Part shown: positions 44,179 through 52,474 of the stretch, piece by piece
Position numbering within the stretch: the stretch's first letter is position 1
Layout of the letters: each line of letters begins with the position of its first letter
NCBI RefSeq assembly: GCF_020873915.1
Contig: NZ_JAHWGP010000001.1
Coordinates: forward strand, 124,001-188,000
Direction of reading: 5' to 3'
Length of the DNA stretch: 64,000 nucleotides
Source: Streptomyces sp. DH5
Lineage (GTDB): Bacteria; Actinomycetota; Actinomycetes; Streptomycetales; Streptomycetaceae
Made by a program: the position numbers and the translations under genes
The notes under the pieces: generated by a model
The model's input: the letters and a program-made list of their open reading frames with translations, nothing else
The model's database searches: none
What the model was told of the DNA's origin: nothing

Positions 44179-45573
44179 CTACCCGCGCCAGGGGCCCGTC
44201 ACCGCGAACGTCGTACCGGGGTCGTAGCAGTTGACGTACATCGTGTCGCCGTCCGGGGAGAAGGCGACGCCGGCGAACTCGCCCCACTCCGGCTCCTCAG
44301 GGGTGCCCACGTTCTGGCGGTTGCGGGCCATCGCGTAGACCTCGCCCCGGCGCGTGACGCCGTAGACGTGCTGGGCGCCGCCGCCGTCCTCGCACACCAT
44401 CAGTCCACCGCTGGGCGCGAGACAGATGTTGTCCGGCGACTCGCCGGGCAGCCGGACGTCGGTGTCAGGGCCGAAGACGATCACCAGGGTGAGGCGCCCC
44501 CGGTCCGGGTCGTACCGCCAGATCTGACCGTAGTGGTCACCGGCCGACCCCTCGGCGCTGCGGGCGAACGACGAGACGAAGTAGACCGAACGGCCGCCCC
44601 AGTAGCAGCCCTCCAGCTTCTGCGCGTGGGTGATGCCCCCCGGCCCGAAGTCCTGGTGACGGATGGGGGTCCCGGCGGCCAGCGGGTCCGGTACGTCGAC
44701 CCACTCGATGCCGTCGAAGCGGGCTCCCGTCTCCCGGATCGAGGACAGGTCCGGCACCCCCGGCACCCGCATCGCCTGGAGCCGGCCGCCCGCGCGCAGT
44801 GAGCCGGTGCCGCCCAGGGGCTTGCGCGGCAGGAAGCGGTAGAACAGGCCGAAAGGCCGTTCGAAGGCGTCCTCGGTCTCGTACACCACCCCCCGCCCGG
44901 GGTCCACGGCGATCGCCTCGTGCTGGAAGCGGCCCATCGCGGTCAGCGGGACGGCACCGGTGCGGCGCGGATCGGCGCCGTCGACCTCGAAGACGAAGCC
45001 GTGGTCCTTGGTGTAGCCGTTGGTGCCCGCCTTGTCCTCGGTCTCCTCACAGGTCAGCCAGGTGTCCCAGGGGGTGGGGCCGCCCGCGCAGTTGACGGCC
45101 GTACCCGCGATCGCCACCCGTTCGGACAGGACGCGGCCGCGGTGGTCCAGGGTCAGCGCCGTACAGCCGCCCTTGCCCTCCGGGTCGTAGGTCAGGCCCT
45201 CGATCACCGGGACGGGGACTCTGCCGGTGGCGCGGTTCTCGTGGTTGCGGACCAGGTGGACACGGCCGTGGCGGCCGGCGAACGCGGCCATGCCGTCGTG
45301 GTTGGAGGGCACCGGACCCTCGCCGGAGCGAAGGGGGTCGCCCTCACGGGAGAGGACCTGGTAGCGGAAGCCCCGCGGAAGGTCGAGCAGGCCGTCGGGG
45401 TCGGGCACGAGGGGACCGTAGCCGCCGTGGCCGAGGTTCCGCGCGGCGGCGGTGCCGGTGAAGAGCTCCGAGAGGGCACCGGAGAAGGCGATGGCGATGC
45501 CCGCCGCGCCGGTGCGGGCGAGGACGTGACGGCGCGTCGTGGGGGAGGAGGGGGTGGGCACGGTTTCGGACAC
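44179..45573 (-). CDS. PhoX-like (DUF839) protein, Tat-exported
   Basis: A 464-residue protein. The N-terminal TTRRHVLARTGAAGIAIAFSGA is a twin-arginine signal. The body is a beta-propeller of the PhoX/DUF839 family with DGLLDLPRGFRYQVLSREG, NHDGMAAF, TWLTCEETED and LMVCEDGGGAQHVYG, which supply the acidic metal site. PhoX enzymes are Ca/Fe-dependent alkaline phosphatases; activity is inferred. GTG 45573 has AGGAAGG 8 bases upstream. I looked for PHO-box repeats in front of the gene and found none I would defend. Confidence 0.87.
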   Translation of the reverse strand: MSETVPTPSSPTTRRHVLARTGAAGIAIAFSGALSELFTGTAAARNLGHGGYGPLVPDPDGLLDLPRGFRYQVLSREGDPLRSGEGPVPSNHDGMAAFAGRHGRVHLVRNHENRATGRVPVPVIEGLTYDPEGKGGCTALTLDHRGRVLSERVAIAGTAVNCAGGPTPWDTWLTCEETEDKAGTNGYTKDHGFVFEVDGADPRRTGAVPLTAMGRFQHEAIAVDPGRGVVYETEDAFERPFGLFYRFLPRKPLGGTGSLRAGGRLQAMRVPGVPDLSSIRETGARFDGIEWVDVPDPLAAGTPIRHQDFGPGGITHAQKLEGCYWGGRSVYFVSSFARSAEGSAGDHYGQIWRYDPDRGRLTLVIVFGPDTDVRLPGESPDNICLAPSGGLMVCEDGGGAQHVYGVTRRGEVYAMARNRQNVGTPEEPEWGEFAGVAFSPDGDTMYVNCYDPGTTFAVTGPWRG

Positions 45574-45680
45574 GGGGAAACCTTCCTGCTGGCGGACAGG
45601 AACTGCGACCCGGCCGTGTCTATCACCTGGTGCGGGTCCCGGGAACCACGCGTGTCGCACGTGTCCCCGGGGCGGGGGCG

Positions 45681-45710
45681 GCGGGGGCCGCATGCCGGTG
45701 CGGCCCCCGC
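45681..45710 (-). terminator. Terminator of the SulP gene
   Basis: A perfect 12-bp stem (GCGGGGGCCGCA and its complement) around a 6-base loop starts 5 bases beyond the SulP stop. Confidence 0.8.
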
Positions 45711-45714
45711 GTCC

Positions 45715-47217
45715 CTACGGAACGGTCAACGCGGGGGCGCCTTCCTCCGGTGCGCGGTCGGTGAGTTTCACCGGGGGCGTGTCCGGGGCGCCGTGGCGTT
45801 CCGCCCAGTGCCCGAGGGCCGTGCTGCAGGCGTGGTCGAGGTGGTGGAGGCGGGTGAGGTCCAGTTCCACGGGGCGGTCCTGGGGGAGCGACTCCAGGAT
45901 GTCCAGGATCTTCGGCAGGCGCAGGAACGTCGCGTTGCCCGAGAGGTACACCCGGACGGGTCCCGCCCCCTCGTCCCTGACCTCGACCTTCGAGTGCGAG
46001 GCCTCCCAGGCGGTCTTGGCCACGGACAGGGCGAGACCGATCAGCACGCCCTCGAACATGTTCACCGTGACGATCGACACCGCGGTGACCACCAGGACCA
46101 GCACCTCCCCCCGGTGCCCCCGCCACAGCGCGACGAGCCCGCGGAGCGGGATCAGTTTCCAGCCCGCGTGGATCAGGATGCCCGCCAGCGCGGGCAGCGG
46201 GATGAGGGCGAGCGCGGACGGCAGCAGCGCGGCGAACAGCAGCAGCCACAGGCCGTGCAGCACCCGGGACGCCTTGGTCCTCGCGCCCGCCCGGACGTTG
46301 GCGGAACTGCGCACGATGACCGCGGTCATCGGCAGCGCGCCGAGGATCCCGCAGAGCGTGTTGCCCGCGCCCTGCGCCATCAGTTCCTGGTTGTACCGGG
46401 TGGGCGGTCCGGTGTGCAGCCGGTCCACGGCCGCCGCGCTGAACAGGCTCTCGGCGGAGGCGATCAGGGCGAAGGCGAGGACCGTGCCGAGCAGACCGAT
46501 GTCCGCCAGTGAGCCGAAGGCGTCCGCGCCGGGCGGCTGGACGGAGTCGAACAGGCCCCGCACCTCGACCGTCGCGACGGGCAGGCCGAACGCGAGCGTG
46601 ACGGCCGTGGCCAGCAGGACCGCGGCCAGCGCTCCCGGCACGGCGCCGCCCGGTCGCGGCATCCGGCGCCACAGCACCATCACCGCCACGGTGCCCGCGG
46701 CGACCGCGATCGAGGCGAGCGCCTCGGTGCTGCCGAGCGCGTCCACGGCCGCCCCGGGCAGACGGAGAACCTTGTCGACGCCGGTCCCGGGCGCCTCCAG
46801 CCCGGCCGCCGCGTAGAGCTGGCCGGCGATGAGGACCAGTCCGATGCCGGCCAGCATGCCCTCGACCACCGAGATCGACATCGCCCGGAACCAGCGTCCG
46901 AGCCGCAGGGCACCCATGACGAGCTGGAGCACTCCGGTGGCCAGCACGATCACGCCGAGCGCGGGCAGTCCGTAGGTGTCGACCGCCTCGAAGACCAGCA
47001 CGGTCAGTCCGGCGGCCGGCCCGGACACCTGGAGGCTGCTGCCCGGCAGCATCCCGGTGACGAGACCGCCCACGATGCCGGTCACCAGGCCGAGTTCGGC
47101 CGGGACGCCGGAGGCGACGGCGACGCCCACACACAGTGGAAGGGCCACGAGGAACACCACGAGTGAGGCGGCGAAGTCCTGTCTGAGGTGGGGGAACCTG
47201 GGCACGGGCGCGCTCAC
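45715..47217 (-). CDS. SulP-family anion transporter with STAS domain
   Basis: A 500-residue inner-membrane transporter for sulfate, bicarbonate or a related anion. About ten to twelve membrane helices begin with LRQDFAASLVVFLVALPLCVGVAVASG, the family opening. The core NTLCGILGALPMTAVIVRSSANVRAGARTK is strongly conserved. The C-terminal 110 residues are a STAS domain (VYLSGNATFLRLPKILDIL, ELDLTRLHHLDHACSTAL). GTG 47217 overlaps the stop of an upstream small ORF (GTGA), so translation is probably coupled. No carbonic anhydrase or sulfate-assimilation gene is adjacent, so the substrate remains open. Confidence 0.9.
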   Translation of the reverse strand: MSAPVPRFPHLRQDFAASLVVFLVALPLCVGVAVASGVPAELGLVTGIVGGLVTGMLPGSSLQVSGPAAGLTVLVFEAVDTYGLPALGVIVLATGVLQLVMGALRLGRWFRAMSISVVEGMLAGIGLVLIAGQLYAAAGLEAPGTGVDKVLRLPGAAVDALGSTEALASIAVAAGTVAVMVLWRRMPRPGGAVPGALAAVLLATAVTLAFGLPVATVEVRGLFDSVQPPGADAFGSLADIGLLGTVLAFALIASAESLFSAAAVDRLHTGPPTRYNQELMAQGAGNTLCGILGALPMTAVIVRSSANVRAGARTKASRVLHGLWLLLFAALLPSALALIPLPALAGILIHAGWKLIPLRGLVALWRGHRGEVLVLVVTAVSIVTVNMFEGVLIGLALSVAKTAWEASHSKVEVRDEGAGPVRVYLSGNATFLRLPKILDILESLPQDRPVELDLTRLHHLDHACSTALGHWAERHGAPDTPPVKLTDRAPEEGAPALTVP

Positions 47218-47315
47218 CGCGTCCCGGGCGCGCCGCCGCGCACCGGCGGGACGGTGTCGGACGGGACGCCGGGGGACTGTCCGGAGGTGCGGCAGGTGTC
47301 GAAGGGGGGCTGCAT
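47214..47315 (-). CDS. 33-residue leader ORF coupled to SulP
   Basis: A short ORF (MQPPFDTCRTSGQ...GAPGTR) has AGGAGG 9 bases before its ATG, a much better ribosome site than the SulP gene has. Its stop overlaps the SulP start (GTGA). The peptide is Pro/Gly/Ser-rich, soluble and has one Cys. It may be a translational enhancer or a regulatory leader; conservation across species would decide between them. Confidence 0.6.
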   Translation of the reverse strand: MQPPFDTCRTSGQSPGVPSDTVPPVRGGAPGTR

Positions 47316-47353
47316 CTGGCGTTGCCTCCTGGCGCGTGTGGGGACGCGTCTCC

Positions 47354-47390
47354 CACGCCCGAAGGCTGACGGTTCAGCCCTTCCGGCGTG
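47354..47390 (-). promoter_or_regulatory. Hairpin in the SulP leader region
   Basis: A stem of about 16 bp with one mismatch and one bulge (CACGCC..GAAGGCTGA against its near-complement) and the 4-base loop CGGT lies about 24 bases upstream of the leader-ORF ribosome site. It could be a leader structure or an attenuator. Between 47391 and 47648 I see no gene, only a small GAGGCG/CGCCTC hairpin at 47590-47606 and the direct repeats at 47625. Confidence 0.45.
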
Positions 47391-47624
47391 TGAGGAACGG
47401 GGAGGGCCGGGGCGGATCCGGGCCCGTCGCTCGTGACGGAACGGCGCCGACCCGTGGCCCTTGCTTCACGGGGTGTGTATGCGGTTGCGAAGACCGGCCG
47501 GTGAACGCGAAGACGTGAGGCGAAGACGGGCGACGCGGAGGGCCCGGAGTGCGGCCCGGTCACCCCACCTCGGAACACGTCGGTTCCGCGAGGCGGTTCA
47601 CGCCTCTTCGGCAGGCCAAAGCTT

Positions 47625-47641
47625 GGTCAACGACTGGTCAA
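47625..47641. promoter_or_regulatory. 11-bp-spaced direct repeat
   Basis: GGTCAA occurs at 47625-47630 and 47636-47641, exactly 11 bases apart (TTGACC on the other strand). Direct repeats with this spacing are typical of OmpR/PhoP-type regulator sites. The nearest downstream minus-strand gene is the SulP operon, about 310 bases away. Confidence 0.35.
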
Positions 47642-47648
47642 GAAACAC

Positions 47649-47680
47649 GTTAACCCCGCAAAGTCATTTGCGGGGTCAAC
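47649..47680 (-). terminator. Terminator downstream of zapE
   Basis: A 14-bp stem with one mismatch (GTTAACCCCGCAAA against TTTGCGGGGTCAAC) and the 4-base loop GTCA begins 98 bases beyond the zapE stop. T-rich sequence follows on the minus strand. Confidence 0.7.
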
Positions 47681-47777
47681 TCGGTGTTCCGTGGCGCAGG
47701 GTGCCCGAAAAGACGGGTGTGCCGGCGAGAACGTTCCCTCGATCGACGGCGATTCGCTCGGCGGTCGCACGCCCGTG

Positions 47778-48878
47778 CTACGAGGTCTCGGTGAGCCGCT
47801 TCGCGTCGCGGGCCAGTGCGGTGAGCCGCGAGATCGCCCGGAAGTACTTCTTGCGGTAACCGCCCTTCAGCATCTCCTCGCTGAACAGCTGGTCGAACGG
47901 CAGCCCCGAGGCCAGGACCGGCACCTCGCGGTCGTAGAGCCGGTCCGCGAGGACCACGAGACGGAGCGCGGTCGACTGGTCCGGCACCGGCCGGACCCCG
48001 GTGAGGCACACCGCGCGCAGGCCGTCGGTCAGGGCGCCGTAGCGGCTGGGGTGGACCTTCGCCAGGTGGTCCAGCAGGTCGGGGAAGGCGTCCAGCGAGG
48101 CGCCCTGGGTGGCATGCGCCGTCCGGGTGACCAGCTCGTCCGGGTGCGGCGCCGGCGCCTCGGGCAGACCGCGGTGGCGGTAGTCCTCGCCGTCGATGCG
48201 CAGGGCACGGAAGTGGGCCGACAGGCCCTGGATCTCCCGCAGGAAGTCGGCGGCCGCGAACCGGCCCTCGCCGAGCTTGCCGGGCAGGGTGTTCGAGGTG
48301 GCGGCGAGCGCGACGCCCGCCTCGACCAGCCTGCCGAGCAGGGTGGAGACGAGCACGGTGTCGCCCGGGTCGTCCAGCTCGAACTCGTCGATGCACAGCA
48401 GCCGGTGCCCGGAGAGGGTCTTCACCGTCTGCTGGAAGCCGAGGGCGCCGACCAGGTTGGTCAGCTCCACGAAGGTGCCGAACGCCTTCAGCGAGGGCTC
48501 CGCCGGGGTGGCGTGCCACAGGGACGCCAGCAGGTGCGTCTTGCCGACGCCGTAGCCGCCGTCGAGGTAGACGCCGCGCGGACCCGCCGGGGCCTTCTTC
48601 GGGGCCCTGCCGAAGCCGAACAGCCGGCGCCGGCCCTCGCCGGACGGGGCCGCGCCGAGACCCGCCGCGAAACCCTCGAGGACACCCACGGCCTCGGTCT
48701 GGCTCGGCTGGTTCGGGTCCGGGATGTAGGTGTCGAAGCGCACCGAGTCGAACCGCGGCGGCGGCACCATCTCGGCGACGAGCCGGTCCGCGGGGACGTG
48801 CGGCTCACGGGCGCACAGGGACAGCGGAGCCACGTCGGCTATCGGACCGGGACGGGAGGCGGGGGAGGAGGACGACAC
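47778..48878 (-). CDS. zapE: AFG1/ZapE-like AAA+ ATPase
   Basis: A 366-residue P-loop ATPase. Walker A is GGYGVGKTHLL near residue 110, Walker B is LLCIDEFELDDPGDT, and LAATSNTLPGKLGEGRF and the C-terminal arginine-rich region are typical of the ZapE/AFG1 family. In E. coli ZapE associates with the divisome; its role in actinobacteria is unproven. GTG 48878 has TAGCAT 8 bases upstream and only GGGGGACC between, so a leaderless or minimal-leader transcript is likely. It is divergent from the reductase gene, with 37 bases between start codons. Confidence 0.85.
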   Translation of the reverse strand: MSSSSPASRPGPIADVAPLSLCAREPHVPADRLVAEMVPPPRFDSVRFDTYIPDPNQPSQTEAVGVLEGFAAGLGAAPSGEGRRRLFGFGRAPKKAPAGPRGVYLDGGYGVGKTHLLASLWHATPAEPSLKAFGTFVELTNLVGALGFQQTVKTLSGHRLLCIDEFELDDPGDTVLVSTLLGRLVEAGVALAATSNTLPGKLGEGRFAAADFLREIQGLSAHFRALRIDGEDYRHRGLPEAPAPHPDELVTRTAHATQGASLDAFPDLLDHLAKVHPSRYGALTDGLRAVCLTGVRPVPDQSTALRLVVLADRLYDREVPVLASGLPFDQLFSEEMLKGGYRKKYFRAISRLTALARDAKRLTETS

Positions 48879-48915
48879 GGTCCCCCATGCTACGGGGCGT
48901 GGAAGACTGCTCGGT

Positions 48916-49710
48916 ATGCGACGCCTGTTCCCCGTGACCGACACGACCGACGAAACCGCAGCTCCCGGCGGGGTGGACGGCGGTGAGTGGAGCCTGGCGG
49001 AGCTGGCCGCCGCGTACGCCTACCCCGGGCCGGGGCCCGGCGGGCGCGAGCCGTGGCTGCGGGCCAACATGGTGTCCACCCTCGACGGCGCGGCCCAGCA
49101 CGAAGGCCGCTCGCAGCCCATCTCCTGCCCCGCCGACATGCGGATCTTCGGCGTGCTGCGGGCCCTCGCGGACGTGGTCGTCGTCGGCGCGGAGACGGTA
49201 CGGCAGGAGGGCTACCGTCCGGCCCGCGCGCGGGCCGAGTTCGCCGCGGCCCGGGAAGCGGCCGGGCAGGGCCCGGCGGCCGCGATCGCGGTGGTCACGG
49301 CGAGCCTGGACCTGGACTTCTCCCTGCCGCTGTTCACCTCCCCCCTGCTGCCGACCCTGCTCCTGACCGGCGCCGGGGCCGCCCCGGACCGCGTCGCCGC
49401 CGCCGAGCGGGCCGGCGCGCGCGTCGTCGTCGCCGGGGAGGGCGCCGCGGTGGACCCCGCGCGGGCGGTGCGGGCACTCGCGGACCTGGGCCACACCCGG
49501 CTGCTGACCGAGGGCGGGCCGCGGCTGCTGGGCCAGCTGGTGGCCGCCGGGGTGCTGGACGAGCTCTGCCTGACCGTCTCCCCGATGCTCACCGCGGGTG
49601 ACGCTCAGCGCATAGCCGGTGGACCGACCGTGACACTTCCGCGGCGTTTCACGCTGAACTCGATATTGGAAGAAGACGGATTCCTGTTCACGCGGTACCG
49701 GCGGGGCTGA
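48916..49710 (+). CDS. Pyrimidine reductase family protein (RibD C-terminal domain type)
   Basis: A 264-residue cytoplasmic protein. REPWLRANMVSTLDGAAQHEG, SCPADMRIFGVLRALADVVVVGAETVRQEGY and LLTEGGPRLLGQLVAAG, with a C-terminal segment common to bacterial deaminase/reductase proteins, match the NADPH-dependent reductase domain of RibD (dihydrofolate-reductase fold). The true riboflavin reductase is usually encoded in a rib cluster, and none is here, so the substrate is uncertain. ATG 48916 has no ribosome site, but AAGACT is 7 bases upstream. Confidence 0.85.
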   Translation: MRRLFPVTDTTDETAAPGGVDGGEWSLAELAAAYAYPGPGPGGREPWLRANMVSTLDGAAQHEGRSQPISCPADMRIFGVLRALADVVVVGAETVRQEGYRPARARAEFAAAREAAGQGPAAAIAVVTASLDLDFSLPLFTSPLLPTLLLTGAGAAPDRVAAAERAGARVVVAGEGAAVDPARAVRALADLGHTRLLTEGGPRLLGQLVAAGVLDELCLTVSPMLTAGDAQRIAGGPTVTLPRRFTLNSILEEDGFLFTRYRRG

Positions 49711-49722
49711 GACCGTCCCCGC

Positions 49723-49762
49723 CCGGAAGCGACCGGAAGGGGCCGGAAGCGACCGGGAGGGG
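49723..49762 (+). repeat. 20-bp tandem repeat, two copies
   Basis: Two adjacent 20-base units beginning CCGGAAGCGACCGG differ at one position (49723-49742 and 49743-49762). They lie in the 243-base spacer after the reductase gene. The spacer also holds the inverted repeat CCCGTG-CGTA-CACGGG at 49858-49873. Confidence 0.8.
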
Positions 49763-49953
49763 CCGGCGAGGCGTTCGGCGGTGACCGCCGGTCCGGCGAT
49801 CGGCGGAACCGGCGCGCCCGGCCGCCGCGGAGCAGGGTGAGGATGAATCCGGCAGTACCCGTGCGTACACGGGGCAGGATGGTTTCCCCGGGGCCCGGCT
49901 CGGCCCCCGGAGCGACGAGGGCCCGGCGGCCCTCCGAGGAGAAGGGGCGCACG

Positions 49954-50427
49954 GTGTTCACCAGCGTACTGATGATCGAGAAGGCCCTGACGTCCGCGGA
50001 CGTGGAGTTCGTCACCACCTTGCACGGTGACGAGCCGGTCTCCTTCCACGTGCTGCTCCAGCCGCGCGGCGAGCAGGCCGACCGGCTGCTGAGAGCCATC
50101 GACGACGTCGCGCTCGGCGAACTCGACGAGGCCGTCCGCGAGCACGAGACCCCCGAGGGCGAGGAGGCCAGGAGCATGGGGGAGCGCGCCCTGGCGGTCT
50201 CCCTCCAGGCCCTGCGCGCCACCGGCGACTCGGCGGACGGGCGGCTCATCGAGAGCCACCCGCTGGACGCGCTGAGGGACATGGTGGAGGAGACCGGGGC
50301 GGACGAGGTGATCGTGCTGACCGACCCGCACTACGTGGAGGAGTTCTTCCACCGCGACTGGGCGTCCCGGGCCCGGCACAAGGTCGGTGTGCCGGTGCTG
50401 AAACTCTTCTCCCACAGCAAGGCATAG
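49954..50427 (+). CDS. Uncharacterised Usp-like soluble protein
   Basis: A 157-residue protein. The core TSVLMIEKALTSADVEFVTTLHGDEPVSFHVLLQPRG and the late EETGADEVIVLTDPHYVEEFFHRDWASRARHKVGVPVLKLFSH recall the nucleotide-binding fold of universal-stress-like proteins. Similar Streptomyces genes have been labelled indole-3-glycerol phosphate synthase, which nothing here supports. GTG 49954 follows GAAGGGG. Its neighbour murC is 81 bases downstream on the same strand. Confidence 0.75.
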   Translation: MFTSVLMIEKALTSADVEFVTTLHGDEPVSFHVLLQPRGEQADRLLRAIDDVALGELDEAVREHETPEGEEARSMGERALAVSLQALRATGDSADGRLIESHPLDALRDMVEETGADEVIVLTDPHYVEEFFHRDWASRARHKVGVPVLKLFSHSKA

Positions 50428-50508
50428 GCTGGGGCGGCGCTCTCCCGGCTGTCCCGCGAGGGCGCGAAGACCGCCGTCCCCGCTCGTCGCACCACTGGGA
50501 GAACACGC

Positions 50509-51897
50509 ATGGCACCCGGCCTTCCTACCGCCATGGACCGACCGCACTTCATCGGCATCGGCGGCGCCGGGATGTCGGGCATCGCCAAGATCCTGGCCCA
50601 GCGCGGCGCGAAGGTGGCCGGCAGCGACGCCAAGGACTCCCCGACCGCCGAGGCCCTGCGCGGCTTCGGCGCCACCGTGCACATCGGTCACGCCGCCCGG
50701 CACCTCGCCGACGACGCCAGCTGCGTGGTCGTCTCCTCCGCCATCCGCGAGGACAACCCCGAGCTGCTCCGGGCGGCCGAGCTGGGCATCCCGGTGGTGC
50801 ACCGCTCCGACGCCCTCGCCGCCCTGATGGACGGCCTGCGGCCGATCGCGGTGGCCGGCACCCACGGCAAGACCACCACCACCTCCATGCTGGCCGTCAC
50901 CCTCACCGAGCTGGGCCGCGAGCCGTCGTACGCGATCGGCGGCGACCTGGACGCCCCCGGCTCCAACGCGCTGCACGGCGCGGGCGAGATCTTCGTCGCC
51001 GAGGCCGACGAGTCGGACCGCAGCTTCCACAAGTACGCCCCCGAGGTCGCGATCATCCTCAACGTGGAGCTGGACCACCACGCCAACTACGCCTCCATGG
51101 AGGAGATCCACGAGTCCTTCGGGACGTTCGTCGGCCGGATCGTGCCCGGCGGCACGCTGGTGATCTCCGCGGACCACGAGGGCGCCCGCGAGCTGACCCG
51201 CCGGCTGGACGGCTCGGTGCGGACGGTGACGTACGGCGAGGCGGCCGACGCCGACGTGCGGGTGCTCTCGGTCGTCCCGCAGGGGCTGAAGAGCGAGGTG
51301 ACCGTCGCGTTCGACGGCGCCCCCCTCACCTTCACCGTGTCGGTCCCCGGCAGGCACTACGCGCACAACGCGGTCGCCGCGCTCGCCGCGGTCGACGCGC
51401 TCGGCATCCCGGCCGCCGAGACGGCGCCCGCGCTCGCCGCGTACACCGGGGTGAAGCGGCGCCTCCAGCTCAAGGGCGAGGCGGCCGGCGTCCAGGTCAT
51501 CGACTCCTACGCGCACCACCCGACCGAGATGACCGCCGACCTGGAGGCCATGCGCGCCGCCGCCGGTGACGCCCGGATCCTCGTCGTCTTCCAGCCCCAC
51601 CTGTTCTCCCGCACCCGCGAACTGGGCAAGGAGATGGGCCAGGCGCTGGCCCTGGCCGACGCCTCCCTGGTCCTGGACGTCTATCCGGCCCGCGAGGACC
51701 CGATCCCCGGCGTCACCAGCGAGCTGATCATCGAGGCGGCCCGGGCGGCCGGCGCCGACGTGACGGCCGTCCACGACCAGGCGGACGTCCCCGGGCTGGT
51801 CGCGGGAATGGCGAAGCCCGGTGACCTCGTTCTCACCATGGGAGCGGGCGACGTCACCGACCTCGGCCCGCGCATCCTGGACCGTCTGCCGAAGTAA
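50509..51897 (+). CDS. murC: UDP-N-acetylmuramate-L-alanine ligase
   Basis: Adds the first amino acid to UDP-MurNAc in peptidoglycan synthesis; cytoplasmic. The 462-residue length is normal. The Mur motifs are present: HFIGIGGAGMSGIAKIL near residue 13, the ATP loop AVAGTHGKTTTTSML near 114, the HHANY substrate region and DSYAHHPTEMTADLEAM. ATG 50509 has GGGAG upstream. The gene stands apart from the dcw cluster, as is usual for Streptomyces murC. It is followed 14 bases later by msrB, so the two probably share a transcript. Confidence 0.95.
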   Translation: MAPGLPTAMDRPHFIGIGGAGMSGIAKILAQRGAKVAGSDAKDSPTAEALRGFGATVHIGHAARHLADDASCVVVSSAIREDNPELLRAAELGIPVVHRSDALAALMDGLRPIAVAGTHGKTTTTSMLAVTLTELGREPSYAIGGDLDAPGSNALHGAGEIFVAEADESDRSFHKYAPEVAIILNVELDHHANYASMEEIHESFGTFVGRIVPGGTLVISADHEGARELTRRLDGSVRTVTYGEAADADVRVLSVVPQGLKSEVTVAFDGAPLTFTVSVPGRHYAHNAVAALAAVDALGIPAAETAPALAAYTGVKRRLQLKGEAAGVQVIDSYAHHPTEMTADLEAMRAAAGDARILVVFQPHLFSRTRELGKEMGQALALADASLVLDVYPAREDPIPGVTSELIIEAARAAGADVTAVHDQADVPGLVAGMAKPGDLVLTMGAGDVTDLGPRILDRLPK

Positions 51898-51911
51898 GGA
51901 GCTGGAAGCTC

Positions 51912-52319
51912 ATGCCGTACGACGTGGAGAAGCCGGACGAGCAGTGGCGTGCGGAGCTGTCGCCGTCCGAGTACGCGGTGCTGCGCCAGGCGGGGACGGA
52001 ACCGGCCTTCACCGGTGAGTACACCGACACCAGGACCGAGGGCGTCTACTCCTGCCGCGCCTGCGGCGCCGAACTGTTCACCTCGGGCACCAAGTTCGAG
52101 TCGCACTGCGGCTGGCCGTCCTTCTACGACCCGCGGGACGGCGACGCCGTCGAGCTGATCGAGGACCGCTCGCACGGCATGGTGCGCACCGAGGTCCGCT
52201 GCGCCCGCTGCGGCTCGCACCTCGGGCACGTCTTCGAGGGCGAGGGCTACCCGACGCCCACGGACCAGCGTTACTGCATCAACAGCATCTCGCTGAGGCT
52301 GCGGCCGACCGAGGGCTGA
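51912..52319 (+). CDS. msrB: Peptide-methionine (R)-S-oxide reductase
   Basis: Repairs methionine-R-sulfoxide in proteins, 135 residues. Two CxxC pairs (CRACG and CARCG) bind zinc. The catalytic Cys is in RYCINSISLRL at the C-terminus, preceded by SHCGWPSF and LGHVFEGEG. ATG 51912 has AAGGAG 11 bases upstream, immediately after the murC stop. A strong compound hairpin follows the stop. Confidence 0.95.
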   Translation: MPYDVEKPDEQWRAELSPSEYAVLRQAGTEPAFTGEYTDTRTEGVYSCRACGAELFTSGTKFESHCGWPSFYDPRDGDAVELIEDRSHGMVRTEVRCARCGSHLGHVFEGEGYPTPTDQRYCINSISLRLRPTEG

Positions 52320-52320
52320 C

Positions 52321-52375
52321 CCCGCCCCTGCTCCTCACCACCCCGCCGGCACCGGCGGCCGAGGAGCAGGGCGGG
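52321..52375 (+). terminator. Compound terminator after msrB
   Basis: An outer 15-bp stem with one bulged base (52321-52336 with 52361-52375) encloses a smaller CCGCCG/CGGCGG hairpin (52343-52358). The structure starts right after the stop codon. Confidence 0.8.
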
Positions 52376-52474
52376 CGCCGCCCGCGCGGCGACGACGCCC
52401 GCGACTTCTTACGGAACACGGACGTCGACGGCCCCGACGCCCCGATCGCGCGCGCGTGCTGCGAGGCTGGCCGC

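Noticed and set aside
45574-45640. A PHO box in front of the PhoX-like gene
   Set aside because: I could not find two GTTCACC-like units with 11-base spacing near the start.
47214-47315. Cysteine-attenuation leader peptide for SulP
   Set aside because: The peptide has a single Cys codon, not a run, so ribosome stalling on Cys supply is unlikely.
49954-50427. Indole-3-glycerol phosphate synthase
   Set aside because: The length (157 residues) and sequence do not match the TIM-barrel enzyme. The label is probably a transferred misannotation.
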